Assembly: GCA_902796565.1 (NCBI GenBank)
Contig: CADBPP010000248.1
Location: 1 to 13,162 of the forward strand
Reading direction: 5' to 3'
Source: an uncultured Eubacteriales bacterium
Lineage (GTDB): Bacteria > Bacillota > Clostridia > Eubacteriales > Anaerofustaceae
DNA length: 13,162 bases
Every line of letters starts with the position of its first letter. Positions within the stretch are counted from its first letter, which is position 1. The position numbers and the translations under genes are program-made. Below, in pieces: positions 1 through 6,264 of the stretch. The notes under the pieces are model-generated. The model was given only the letters and a program-made list of their open reading frames with translations, did no database searches and was not told the origin of the DNA.

Positions 1-144
1 CGGATCCGAAAGTATCTCCTGATAACCGGTCATGGATGTGTTGAATACGATCTCCAGTATCTTTTCGCTGTCCGAACCGAAGGAATACCCGTAGTATTCC
101 TCACCGTCCTCCAGTATTATCTTTCTGTCAGGTACTCTGACCAT
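1..144 (-). CDS. carA: Carbamoyl-phosphate synthase small subunit, N-terminal part (cut by window edge)
   Basis: The first 48 residues of the glutaminase subunit of carbamoyl-phosphate synthetase are present. This subunit hydrolyses glutamine and channels ammonia to CarB for carbamoyl phosphate, the precursor of pyrimidines and arginine. The visible protein opens MVRVPDRKIILEDGEEYYG and contains FNTSMTGYQEILSDP at residues 34-48, the hallmark N-terminal block of CarA. The catalytic Cys-His-Glu triad lies outside the window. I place the start at 144 because GAGGGGGC sits at proper distance upstream. An in-frame ATG at 168 has no ribosome binding site and abuts the T-tract of the leader hairpin. 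The gene has its own strong promoter and an unusual hairpin leader, so it is probably transcribed independently of the ABC exporter gene upstream. Confidence 0.93.
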   Translation of the reverse strand, partial: MVRVPDRKIILEDGEEYYGYSFGSDSEKILEIVFNTSMTGYQEILSDP

Positions 145-170
145 AGCCCTGCCCCCTCTTTCCCTCATGT

Positions 171-214
171 GAAAAGAAAAAAGGCGTCTTAGAGCATTGC
201 TCAAAGACACCTTT
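171..214 (-). terminator. Terminator-like hairpin in the carA leader (attenuator candidate)
   Basis: On the minus strand AAAGGTGTCTTTGAGC (214-199) pairs with GCTCTAAGACGCCTTT (195-180). The stem has 16 positions with one G-U pair and one T-T mismatch, and the loop is AAT. The run TTTTTTCTTTT follows at once. This has the form of an intrinsic terminator, yet it lies downstream of a consensus promoter and upstream of carA. It therefore should end transcription inside the carA leader unless relieved. AAAAGGC at 221-215 could pair with GCCTTTT at 185-179 and compete with the base of the stem. Whether it works as an attenuator is inference. Confidence 0.75.
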
Positions 215-229
215 GCCTTTTATGGCTGA

Positions 230-258
230 ATTATACTCCCGCGCATTTCACGTGTCAA
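230..258 (-). promoter_or_regulatory. Consensus housekeeping promoter of carA
   Basis: The minus strand reads TTGACA (258-253), a spacer of exactly 17 bases, then TATAAT (235-230). Both hexamers match the sigma-70/sigma-A consensus at every position. The predicted transcription start is near 223, giving a leader of about 79 nt before the carA ATG. The -35 box overlaps CACGTG (250-255). Confidence 0.88.
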
Positions 259-270
259 GCGTAAATTGCC

Positions 271-284
271 CGTGACGGGTCACG
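271..284. promoter_or_regulatory. 14-bp palindrome upstream of the carA -35 box
   Basis: CGTGACGGGTCACG is a 6+6 inverted repeat with a 2-base centre. It lies between the stop codon of the ABC exporter gene (285) and the carA -35 box (253-258). It lacks a following T-run in the minus direction, so it is not a good terminator. An operator for a dimeric regulator is possible but unproven. Confidence 0.4.
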
Positions 285-2129
285 TCAGTCCTTCCCGGGA
301 CCCTGTTCCTCCAGGACCTTTCTGAACTGGGTCTCATACAGTTCCCGATACAGGCCTCCCTCTGCCATGAGCTCTTCATGGCTTCCGGTCTGAACGATCC
401 TTCCGTCGTCTATGACGATGATGCTGTCTGCTTCCAGGATCGTGGAGAGCCTGTGGGCTATCACGATGCTGGTGCGGCCCTTAAGAACCTTGTCCACTGC
501 CTCCTGGATAACGTTCTCGCTGATGGAATCCAGGGCGCTGGTGGCTTCGTCCAGTATCAGGATGTCGGGATCCTTCAGGATCGTCCTGGCCAGGGATATG
601 CGCTGCTTCTCTCCTCCGGAGAGCTTGAGGCCCCTGTTTCCCACCTGGGAATCATAGCCCTCTGGCTGGGAGATTATGAAGTCATGTATATTTGCTATCC
701 TGCATGCCTCCTCCAGCTCCTCCTGGGTCGCTGAGGGCTTCGCATACAGCAGGTTCTCCCTTATGGTGCTGTTGGACAGGTAAGCCTCCTGGGTCACTAC
801 GCCGATCTTTTCCCTGAGATATTTCAGTTCGATCTGCTTCACGTTGATGTGGTCTATCGTGACCTCTCCCTTATCCACGTCGTACAGCCTCGGGATCAGG
901 TTCACCAGGGTTGATTTTCCGCTTCCGGAAGGCCCCACCACGGCGTACATCTTTCCTCCGGGGATGGTCACGTTGATGTCCTTCAGTACCGGATTCTCCC
1001 CGTCATAGCTGAACCACACATCCCTGAAGGTGATGTCGCGGTCCTTGAGGATGGGCCTCAGGGGGACTTCCGCGTCGGTCAGGGGATTGGTCCTGTCGAG
1101 ATAATCGAAGATCCTGTTGAAAAGGGCGATGCTCCTGGTGAAGCTTATGCCTATGTTCAGAAGGGATGTCACGGGGTTGTACAGCCGGTTTATGAGGGCG
1201 ATGGTGGCGGTTATCGTTCCAACGGTGAGACCGCTTCCCGGCACCTTCATGAGGATGTAGCCTCCGGCCAGATATATGAACATGGGCCCGAGCTGGGTCA
1301 GTATGCCCATGATGGCTCTGAACCACTGTCCGCTGCGCTGCTCTTTCAGTGTTATCTTCGTAACATCGTCATTGAGCTTCTCGAACTTTTTATATTCGGC
1401 TTCCTCCCTGGAAAAGAGCTTTACCAGAAGGGAACCGGAAACGCTCAGGGTCTCGTTGATGTGCTGATTCAGCTCGTCCTTCTTTTCCTGGTTGGCCAGA
1501 AGGAGCCTGAAACGTGTCATTCCAACGTTCCTGGAAGGCACCACGAGAAGGGGCAGCACCACTATCCCCACCAGGGCGAGCAGCCAGTTCATCGTGAACA
1601 GGGCGACTACGGTGGTGACGATGGTGGCGACATTGCTGGCCACCGACGTGAGGGTGCCGGAGATGACTCCGCTGACTCCGTTCACGTCGCTTTCCATCCT
1701 GGTTATGATGTCGCCCTGTTTCTCCGTGGTAAAGAATGAATGGGGCATGTACTGGAGATGGCGGTACATCTCATTCTTCATGTCGTAAATGATCTTCTGT
1801 GAGATGTAAGCGTTTATGTATGTTTCCAGGATGCCTATGAAGTTGGAGATGCACATGGTGGCGAAGGCCATCAGCACGAGCTTGATCAGAAGCTCGAAGT
1901 CCTGCTTGATAAGGGCCTCGTCCACGATCTTTCCCGTTATCACGGAGGGCAGGAGCCCGAAGATCGCGGCGGCGATGATCGCCGCGAACACCATGATGAA
2001 CTGGAACACGTAGGGTTTAAGGTATGAGAGTATCCTTTTGATGAGAGGCCAGCTGACCTGAGGCTTCTCCTTATTTGTCATCTCCTCCAGAAATCCCCGC
2101 ATCCCTCTTCCCATACCGGGACCGCTCAT
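285..2129 (-). CDS. ABC transporter, fused permease and ATPase (MsbA/LmrA type exporter)
   Basis: A 614-residue half-transporter of the type IV exporter class, expected to dimerise in the cytoplasmic membrane and drive export by ATP hydrolysis. The six-helix membrane domain spans about residues 35-345. The ATPase domain follows with Walker A GPSGSGKST (399-407), Q-loop Gln447, signature LSGGEKQR (503-510), Walker B ILILDE with the catalytic Glu528, and H-loop His559. All catalytic residues are intact, so a homodimer could work. The N-terminus (MSGPGMGRGMRGF) is Gly/Met-rich and is seen in many clostridial exporters. The substrate cannot be told from sequence; lipids, drugs and peptides are all possible. 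The start codon lies 6 nt after the stop of the 83-residue FakA-like gene, with GGGG about 10 nt before it, so the two are cotranscribed and probably translationally coupled. Confidence 0.93.
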   Translation of the reverse strand: MSGPGMGRGMRGFLEEMTNKEKPQVSWPLIKRILSYLKPYVFQFIMVFAAIIAAAIFGLLPSVITGKIVDEALIKQDFELLIKLVLMAFATMCISNFIGILETYINAYISQKIIYDMKNEMYRHLQYMPHSFFTTEKQGDIITRMESDVNGVSGVISGTLTSVASNVATIVTTVVALFTMNWLLALVGIVVLPLLVVPSRNVGMTRFRLLLANQEKKDELNQHINETLSVSGSLLVKLFSREEAEYKKFEKLNDDVTKITLKEQRSGQWFRAIMGILTQLGPMFIYLAGGYILMKVPGSGLTVGTITATIALINRLYNPVTSLLNIGISFTRSIALFNRIFDYLDRTNPLTDAEVPLRPILKDRDITFRDVWFSYDGENPVLKDINVTIPGGKMYAVVGPSGSGKSTLVNLIPRLYDVDKGEVTIDHINVKQIELKYLREKIGVVTQEAYLSNSTIRENLLYAKPSATQEELEEACRIANIHDFIISQPEGYDSQVGNRGLKLSGGEKQRISLARTILKDPDILILDEATSALDSISENVIQEAVDKVLKGRTSIVIAHRLSTILEADSIIVIDDGRIVQTGSHEELMAEGGLYRELYETQFRKVLEEQGPGKD

Positions 2130-2135
2130 AAGGCG

Positions 2136-2387
2136 TTACCCCTGAAGTCCGTCGGCCTGGCGCTGCATGTTCTCCACAACGATGTCGTAAATATCTCCTT
2201 TTGTCGCGCAGTACTCCAGGACCTTCCACGGAGTATTGGTATGGTAATGGATCTTGATGAGAGTGTCTCCTCCCACCGCCAGAAGGCTGTCTCCTTCGAT
2301 GTTGTCGCGGATGTAGTCGTTGATCTCGTCTTCGTCGAGACCTTCACCCGTGATAAGAAGCTGTGTGTCAAATTTGAATTCCAGCAT
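2136..2387 (-). CDS. Stand-alone FakA middle-domain (DAK1_2-like) small protein
   Basis: An 83-residue protein that resembles the middle domain of fatty acid kinase subunit FakA/YloV (often annotated as dihydroxyacetone kinase-like). The matching pattern runs through TQLLI (near residue 10), then GDSLLAVGGDTLIKIHYHTNTP with the HxHTN signature near residues 47-51, then KVLEYCATKGDI and VVENMQRQ near the end. The ATP-binding DhaL-like domain and the C-terminal FakB-binding domain are both absent. The Cys of the usual YCTEF-type motif is replaced (FDTQL), so a metal site using that Cys would be altered. GGAGG lies 8 nt before the ATG, and an extended -10 box lies just upstream, so it looks like an expressed gene and not debris. 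It heads a two-gene operon with the ABC exporter. Function is unknown; a regulatory or adaptor role is a guess. Confidence 0.8.
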   Translation of the reverse strand: MLEFKFDTQLLITGEGLDEDEINDYIRDNIEGDSLLAVGGDTLIKIHYHTNTPWKVLEYCATKGDIYDIVVENMQRQADGLQG

Positions 2388-2411
2388 GAATATATCCTCC
2401 TTGATACTGAG

Positions 2412-2420
2412 ATTTTAACA
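2412..2420 (-). promoter_or_regulatory. Extended -10 promoter for the FakA-like/ABC exporter operon
   Basis: The minus strand reads TGT-TAAAAT (2420-2412), a TGn extended -10 box. No good -35 hexamer is found at 16-18 bases upstream. The predicted start near 2405 gives a leader of about 18 nt that carries the GGAGG site. Confidence 0.5.
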
Positions 2421-2428
2421 CAAACCTG

Positions 2429-2457
2429 TTCATTGAACCCATTGCTTATAATATAAT
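2429..2457 (+). promoter_or_regulatory. Probable promoter of the YbaK-type gene
   Basis: TTCATT (2429-2434), 17-base spacer and TATAAT (2452-2457). A second overlapping TATAAT lies at 2447-2452. The predicted start near 2464 leaves about 30 nt before the preferred ATG at 2495. It is divergent from, and close to, the promoter of the FakA-like gene. Confidence 0.55.
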
Positions 2458-2494
2458 TAATGCTAACTTCATGTCGATTGAAAGGGAAAACGCC

Positions 2495-2974
2495 ATGTCT
2501 ATCGAAAATGTCAGGGAATATCTCAAACGGTTTTCAAAGGATAAGGACATACTGGAATTCGATTCCTCCTCCGCCACCGTCAGCCTTGCCGCGGCGGTAC
2601 TGGGAGTCGGGGAGGGGAACATCGCCAAGTCCCTGTCCCTGGACCTTAAGGGGGACACGGTGCTGGTCATCTGCGCAGGGGACAGAAAGATCGATAACCA
2701 TAAATTCAAGGAGTGTTTCGGCACCAAGGCGAAGATGCTGCCCTTCGATGAGACTCTGGAACGCACCGGCCACATGGCGGGGGGAGTGTGCCCCTTCGCC
2801 CTCAAAGAGGGGGTAAGAAGCTATCTCGATGTGAGCCTTAAGGATTTCGAGAACGTCTATCCCGCCTGCGGAAGCCCCAACAGCGCCATAAAGCTGACTC
2901 CGGACGAACTGGAGAAGATCTGCGAGAACTTCAGCGGATGGGTTGACGTCGCGGTCAGAAAGGCCCAGGACTGA
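2495..2974 (+). CDS. YbaK/EbsC-type aminoacyl-tRNA deacylase
   Basis: A 159-residue single-domain protein of the YbaK/ProX/EbsC family, relatives of the editing domain of prolyl-tRNA synthetase. Characterised members hydrolyse mischarged tRNA, for example Cys-tRNA(Pro) or Ala-tRNA(Pro). Family signs are IAKSL with the conserved Lys45, TGHMAGGVCPFALK (91-104, the usual TG-x-x-x-GG-x-x-P pattern) and YPACGSPNSAIKLTP (122-136). An ATG at 2471 would add eight residues, but it has no ribosome binding site and lies only a few bases after the predicted transcription start. The ATG at 2495 has AAAGGG 8 nt upstream and is preferred. The gene is monocistronic, flanked by a divergent promoter and a shared terminator. 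The exact tRNA substrate cannot be assigned from sequence. Confidence 0.88.
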   Translation: MSIENVREYLKRFSKDKDILEFDSSSATVSLAAAVLGVGEGNIAKSLSLDLKGDTVLVICAGDRKIDNHKFKECFGTKAKMLPFDETLERTGHMAGGVCPFALKEGVRSYLDVSLKDFENVYPACGSPNSAIKLTPDELEKICENFSGWVDVAVRKAQD

Positions 2975-3008
2975 ACGGCGATCCCGCAAAAGCGGACAAC
3001 GGCATATG

Positions 3009-3040
3009 AAAAGGCTCTCCCGAAATGGGAGAGCCTTTTT
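3009..3040. terminator. Bidirectional intrinsic terminator between convergent genes
   Basis: AAAAGGCTCTCCC (3009-3021) and GGGAGAGCCTTTT (3027-3039) form a perfect 13-bp stem around the loop GAAAT. T-runs occur on both strands. It serves the YbaK-type gene on the plus strand and the MATE-uppP-methyltransferase operon on the minus strand. Confidence 0.93.
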
Positions 3041-3053
3041 AAGGCGCGGGATA

Positions 3054-3887
3054 TTACCCGCGTATCTTTCTGTTTATCAGTCTGATACATTCCGCGTCGG
3101 AGCCGCAGCAGCCTCCCAGGACCCTGATGCCTCTGCGGTAGATCTCCGTGATTCCCTCGGAGAATTCCTCCGCGCTCATATCGTAGGAGGTGCCCTCAGC
3201 TGTCTTCACCGGCTGCCCCCTGTTGGGCTTCGCGTAGACCGCCATGTCGCAGCCTTCTCTGAGCTTTAAGGCCATGGGCAGCATCGCCGCCGGGTCCAGG
3301 GTGCAGTTTATCCCGGCGCAGAGGATGTCGGAGCCGTTCACGGTATCGATGTAATCCTCCAGTCTGTCGCCGAACCATGTGCGGCCGTTCTCCCTCACGC
3401 TTATGGATGAGAAGAGGGGCAGGGATGAGGCCGCCTTCGCCGCTTTTATGCAGGCTCTCAGATCCGACAGGCTGGTGAGGGTCTCCACCACGATGAGGTC
3501 CGTGCGGTCATTCCCCGCTTCGATCAGTGTGATGTAATGCTCGTAGGCTTCTTCCTCCTCCATTCCGGAAGGGGAAAGGTCCAGAGCCACGAACTTATCG
3601 TTCATGCCCTCCCTGGCTTTGTCCGCTATGTCTATGGCGGCGTTCACCAGCTCGCCTATGCTCACACCGTAGCGCTGCGCCTTGGCTGCGCTCAGGTCGA
3701 AGGTGTTGGTGAATACCATGTCGCTTCCCGCTTCAAAGTACCCCTTCTGGATCTTTTCTATTACTCCGGGAGCGTCCAGGTTCAGCTTCAGGATGTCATC
3801 GGCGGGATATCCCATTCCCATCACGACAGCCCCCATGGAGCCGTCAAGACATACGAAATCTCTCTGCAGCAGTTCTTTCACGTTCAT
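3054..3887 (-). CDS. Stand-alone homocysteine S-methyltransferase domain protein
   Basis: A 277-residue protein of the homocysteine-binding methyltransferase family (Pfam S-methyl_trans), the fold of the MetH N-terminal module, MmuM and BHMT. It moves a methyl group to the thiol of Zn-bound homocysteine to give methionine. The family's three zinc Cys are present: Cys195 in GINC and Cys260-Cys261 in GGCCGSD. Other family marks are DGSMGA (15-20), TNTF (60-63) and VVET (133-136). Folate, B12 and activation modules of full MetH are absent, and so is the methylenetetrahydrofolate reductase fusion common in Clostridia. The methyl donor is therefore open: S-methylmethionine, a methyl-corrinoid protein encoded elsewhere, or another donor. 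Its ATG overlaps the uppP stop (ATGA) with AAGGTG 7 nt upstream, which points to translational coupling. It is the last gene of its operon. Confidence 0.87.
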   Translation of the reverse strand: MNVKELLQRDFVCLDGSMGAVVMGMGYPADDILKLNLDAPGVIEKIQKGYFEAGSDMVFTNTFDLSAAKAQRYGVSIGELVNAAIDIADKAREGMNDKFVALDLSPSGMEEEEAYEHYITLIEAGNDRTDLIVVETLTSLSDLRACIKAAKAASSLPLFSSISVRENGRTWFGDRLEDYIDTVNGSDILCAGINCTLDPAAMLPMALKLREGCDMAVYAKPNRGQPVKTAEGTSYDMSAEEFSEGITEIYRRGIRVLGGCCGSDAECIRLINRKIRG

Positions 3888-4720
3888 TTTATCACCTTGT
3901 CAAGATTGAGGATGACCACTGTCGCCAGGAGCCAGCAGTAAGCGGCAAAGCTCATGAGGGAGCCGTCCCTTACCACCTTCCTGAACAGCTGGATGGAGAG
4001 ATAGCCCACCACCAGAGCAGTGACGAAGCCCGCCAGCACCGGTACGATGGATATCTCCCTGATGGCATCGGCGATATCGCCGATCTTCAGCACCACCGAT
4101 CCGAGGATGGTGGGCAGCGAGAGCATGAAGGAGAATTCCAGCGCGTCTTCCTTTTTCAGACCGACGCACAGGCCTCCCAGCATCGTGGTTCCGCTGCGGG
4201 TAAGTCCCGGCATTATGGCGCACATCTGGAAAAGCCCGGTGACGAAGGATTTAGGCAGGGTCAGGGAATCGATCCCCTTCGTGTTCCTCATGCCTATACG
4301 TTCCGCCGCCAGAAGGACGAATCCGGTGACTATGAGCATCACGCATACCATCGTGACGTTGGAGAACATCGACTCAAACAGGTCGTCGAAGAGGACTCCC
4401 ACGATCCCTGCGGGTATGCAGCCCACGACGATGCAGAAGATGTACTTTCTGTAGGTTATGTCCCTTATGCGGGCGCCTCTTCCGCGGAAGATGTCCGCTA
4501 TCATCAGGAAGAATTCCCTTATGAGACCGAACACCGTCTCATGATACGCCGCGATCACGGCGAACAGCGTCGCCAGATGCAGAAGGACGTCAAAGGCCAG
4601 ATTGTTTTCGGTTATGCCGAAGATCGCCTGGGTAAGCACCAGATGGCCAGAACTGGAAATGGGGAGAAATTCGGCGGCTCCCTGTACGAAGCCCAGTATG
4701 ATCGCTTCAATTATACTCAT
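3884..4720 (-). CDS. uppP: Undecaprenyl-diphosphatase (UppP/BacA family)
   Basis: A 278-residue polytopic membrane enzyme that dephosphorylates undecaprenyl diphosphate to the monophosphate lipid carrier used for peptidoglycan and other wall polymers. Both signature motifs are present: QGAAEFLPISSSGHL (13-27, with the catalytic Glu and the SSSGH segment) and PGLTRSGTT (171-179, with the conserved Arg). Length and hydrophobic profile fit the BacA type, not the PAP2 type. AGAGG lies about 9 nt before the start, which is 29 nt from the stop of the MATE gene. Loss of this activity raises bacitracin sensitivity in other species, so neighbourhood with an exporter could suit an envelope-stress role. 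That link is inference. Confidence 0.95.
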   Translation of the reverse strand: MSIIEAIILGFVQGAAEFLPISSSGHLVLTQAIFGITENNLAFDVLLHLATLFAVIAAYHETVFGLIREFFLMIADIFRGRGARIRDITYRKYIFCIVVGCIPAGIVGVLFDDLFESMFSNVTMVCVMLIVTGFVLLAAERIGMRNTKGIDSLTLPKSFVTGLFQMCAIMPGLTRSGTTMLGGLCVGLKKEDALEFSFMLSLPTILGSVVLKIGDIADAIREISIVPVLAGFVTALVVGYLSIQLFRKVVRDGSLMSFAAYCWLLATVVILNLDKVIK

Positions 4721-4749
4721 CCTAAAAAACCTCTGTTTTTATATTTGTC

Positions 4750-6105
4750 TCAGCGGTCCACCACCGCTTTTGTCTTCCAGCCTCCCTGGAAGAATCTTGC
4801 CATTGAAAAGATCGAGCACCCCAGCCATCCGCAGGGTATTGCCCACGCGATGCCCATGAAGCCCATGCCGAAGCCGAGGGCGAACACATACGCCATGACG
4901 GTCCTGGTGATGAGGTCCGCGAACATGGAGAACATCGCGAACATAGAGTCTCCGGAACCTCTGAGGAACGCCACGAATCCCTCGAAGAGGGCGTGCAGGA
5001 AGATCAGGGGCGCCCATCTGCGCATGAAGGCCGCTCCGATGAGGATTACCTCGGTCTCGCTGCTCTTTATGAAGAGCGTCATGATGTTGGGCCCGAAGGC
5101 GTATATCACCACCGACATGCACAGGGAAATGCCCACCGCCAGGAGGTCGGAATACAGAAGGCCCTTCCTGGCCCTCTTCAGATCTCCGGCTCCTATGTTC
5201 TGTCCCACGAATATGGAGAACGCCTGGGCAATGCTGCCCATGGGAAGGTTGCACAGTCCCTCCATCTTGCTGGCGGCGGTGTAGGCCGCGATGCTCACGG
5301 CTCCGTAGGTGTTGATCAGGCTCTGTACGAATACCATACCCAGGCCCGTGATGCTGGACTGGAGCCCCGCGGGGATGCCAAGCCTCACGATGGAGGAAAG
5401 GAGCTTTCTGTCAAAGACGAACTCGCCCTTGCCGAAATGGAAGTAATCCATCTTTCTGGATGTGTATATCAGACACAGCACCACCGATACAGCCTGGGCC
5501 AGCACCGTGGCTATGGCGACTCCCGCCACCGCCAGGTTAAGCTTTATGACGAAGAACAGGTCTCCCGCTATGTTCAGCAGAGAGGAGATCACAAGGAAGA
5601 TCAGCGGGGTCGTGCTGTCGCCCATCGCCCTCAGAAACGATGCGAAGAAGTTGTACATCACCAGGAAGATGACTCCGAGAAGGAAGATCCTGAAGTAGGC
5701 GAGGGAATCCGCCAGTATCTCCTGGGGGACCTTCACCCAGTGCATGATGTTCGAGGATATGGATTCGCTCACCACGGTGATTATCAGTGCCGCCGTGACG
5801 AGCAGCGTTATGGTCGTGGAAATGGCCGCCTTGATGCGGTCATGCTTGCCCGCGCCCACCAGCTGGGCCACCACCACACTGGCTCCCGTGGTGAAGCCTG
5901 AGGCCACGCCCACCAGTACCATGGAGATGGTCGCGGTGGAACCCACCGCCGCCAGGGCGTTGGCTCCCACGTAGCGTCCCACTATGATGGAGTCCACCAT
6001 GTTGTACAGCATCTGGAACACGCTGCCTATGAAGATGGGGAGCGCGAAGGGAAGTATCCTGCCAAGTATCGGACCCTTGGTCATATCGGCTTTTTTTCTG
6101 TTCAT
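4750..6105 (-). CDS. MATE family multidrug/toxin efflux transporter
   Basis: A 451-residue multidrug and toxic compound extrusion protein with about 12 membrane helices in two homologous halves, exporting substrates against a Na+ or H+ gradient. The opening GPILGRILPFALPIFIGSVF with LYNMVDSIIVGRYVG shortly after is the typical MATE N-terminal helix. The second half starts near the segment LLSSIVRLGIPAGLQSS, which carries the repeated P-x-G-x-Q-S motif. I prefer the ATG at 6105 because AGGA lies 8 nt upstream. The ATG at 6114 would add three residues but has its only purine-rich site touching the codon. It is first in the operon with uppP and the methyltransferase. The substrate is unknown. 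Confidence 0.92.
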   Translation of the reverse strand: MNRKKADMTKGPILGRILPFALPIFIGSVFQMLYNMVDSIIVGRYVGANALAAVGSTATISMVLVGVASGFTTGASVVVAQLVGAGKHDRIKAAISTTITLLVTAALIITVVSESISSNIMHWVKVPQEILADSLAYFRIFLLGVIFLVMYNFFASFLRAMGDSTTPLIFLVISSLLNIAGDLFFVIKLNLAVAGVAIATVLAQAVSVVLCLIYTSRKMDYFHFGKGEFVFDRKLLSSIVRLGIPAGLQSSITGLGMVFVQSLINTYGAVSIAAYTAASKMEGLCNLPMGSIAQAFSIFVGQNIGAGDLKRARKGLLYSDLLAVGISLCMSVVIYAFGPNIMTLFIKSSETEVILIGAAFMRRWAPLIFLHALFEGFVAFLRGSGDSMFAMFSMFADLITRTVMAYVFALGFGMGFMGIAWAIPCGWLGCSIFSMARFFQGGWKTKAVVDR

Positions 6106-6139
6106 ACTTATCATCCTGTCTTTGATTCAATTAAACTTT

Positions 6140-6148
6140 ATTATATCA
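6140..6148 (-). promoter_or_regulatory. Extended -10 promoter for the MATE-uppP-methyltransferase operon
   Basis: The minus strand reads TGA-TATAAT (6148-6140), a consensus -10 with a TGn extension. The hexamer at -35 distance (GGCGTA) is poor. The predicted start near 6133 gives a leader of about 28 nt to the ATG at 6105. Confidence 0.65.
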
Positions 6149-6205
6149 CAATTCCCTGATCATACGCCTAAAGTGATAGCGTTGAGAAAAAAAGAGGGAC
6201 AGAAA

Positions 6206-6241
6206 ATCCATCCTGTTGGGCCTTATGGATATATTTGGGCC
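6206..6241. repeat. Inverted and direct repeats in the divergent intergenic region
   Basis: ATCCAT (6206-6211) and ATGGAT (6225-6230) form an inverted repeat with a 13-base gap. TTGGGCC occurs twice (6216-6222 and 6235-6241), 19 bases apart, about two helical turns. They lie just upstream of the tsaE -10 box in the 159-base divergent region. An operator is possible; chance cannot be excluded at this length. Confidence 0.35.
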
Positions 6242-6249
6242 CCGGGTGA

Positions 6250-6258
6250 TGCTATAAT
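6250..6258 (+). promoter_or_regulatory. Extended -10 promoter of the tsaE-tsaD operon
   Basis: TGC-TATAAT is a consensus extended -10 box. Only six bases (GGTGCC) separate it from the tsaE ATG at 6265, so transcription would begin at or within a base or two of the start codon. No recognisable -35 hexamer is seen at 16-18 bases. Confidence 0.65.
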
Positions 6259-6264
6259 GGTGCC

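Noticed and set aside
171..214. The hairpin as a plain terminator of the ABC exporter gene
   Set aside because: It would stop exporter transcripts too, but a perfect promoter at 230-258 lies between the exporter stop and the hairpin, so the hairpin is inside the carA leader. A double role remains possible.
2126..2371. 81-codon minus-strand frame overlapping the FakA-like gene
   Set aside because: It is a shifted reading of the same DNA. The 83-residue frame has the ribosome binding site and the recognisable domain.
2136..2387. The FakA-like ORF as a decayed fragment of a full kinase gene
   Set aside because: The flanks show no remains of the N- or C-terminal FakA domains. The frame has its own GGAGG, start, stop and upstream -10 box, and it is closely spaced with the next gene.
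2471..2494. Earlier ATG for the YbaK-type gene
   Set aside because: No Shine-Dalgarno site, and it lies only a few bases from the predicted transcription start. The ATG at 2495 has AAAGGG at good spacing and fits the family N-terminus.
4993..5901. 302-codon open frame on the plus strand opposite the MATE gene
   Set aside because: Low-complexity His/Arg/Gly-rich translation, no ribosome binding site, and it lies fully opposite a well-supported membrane transporter gene.
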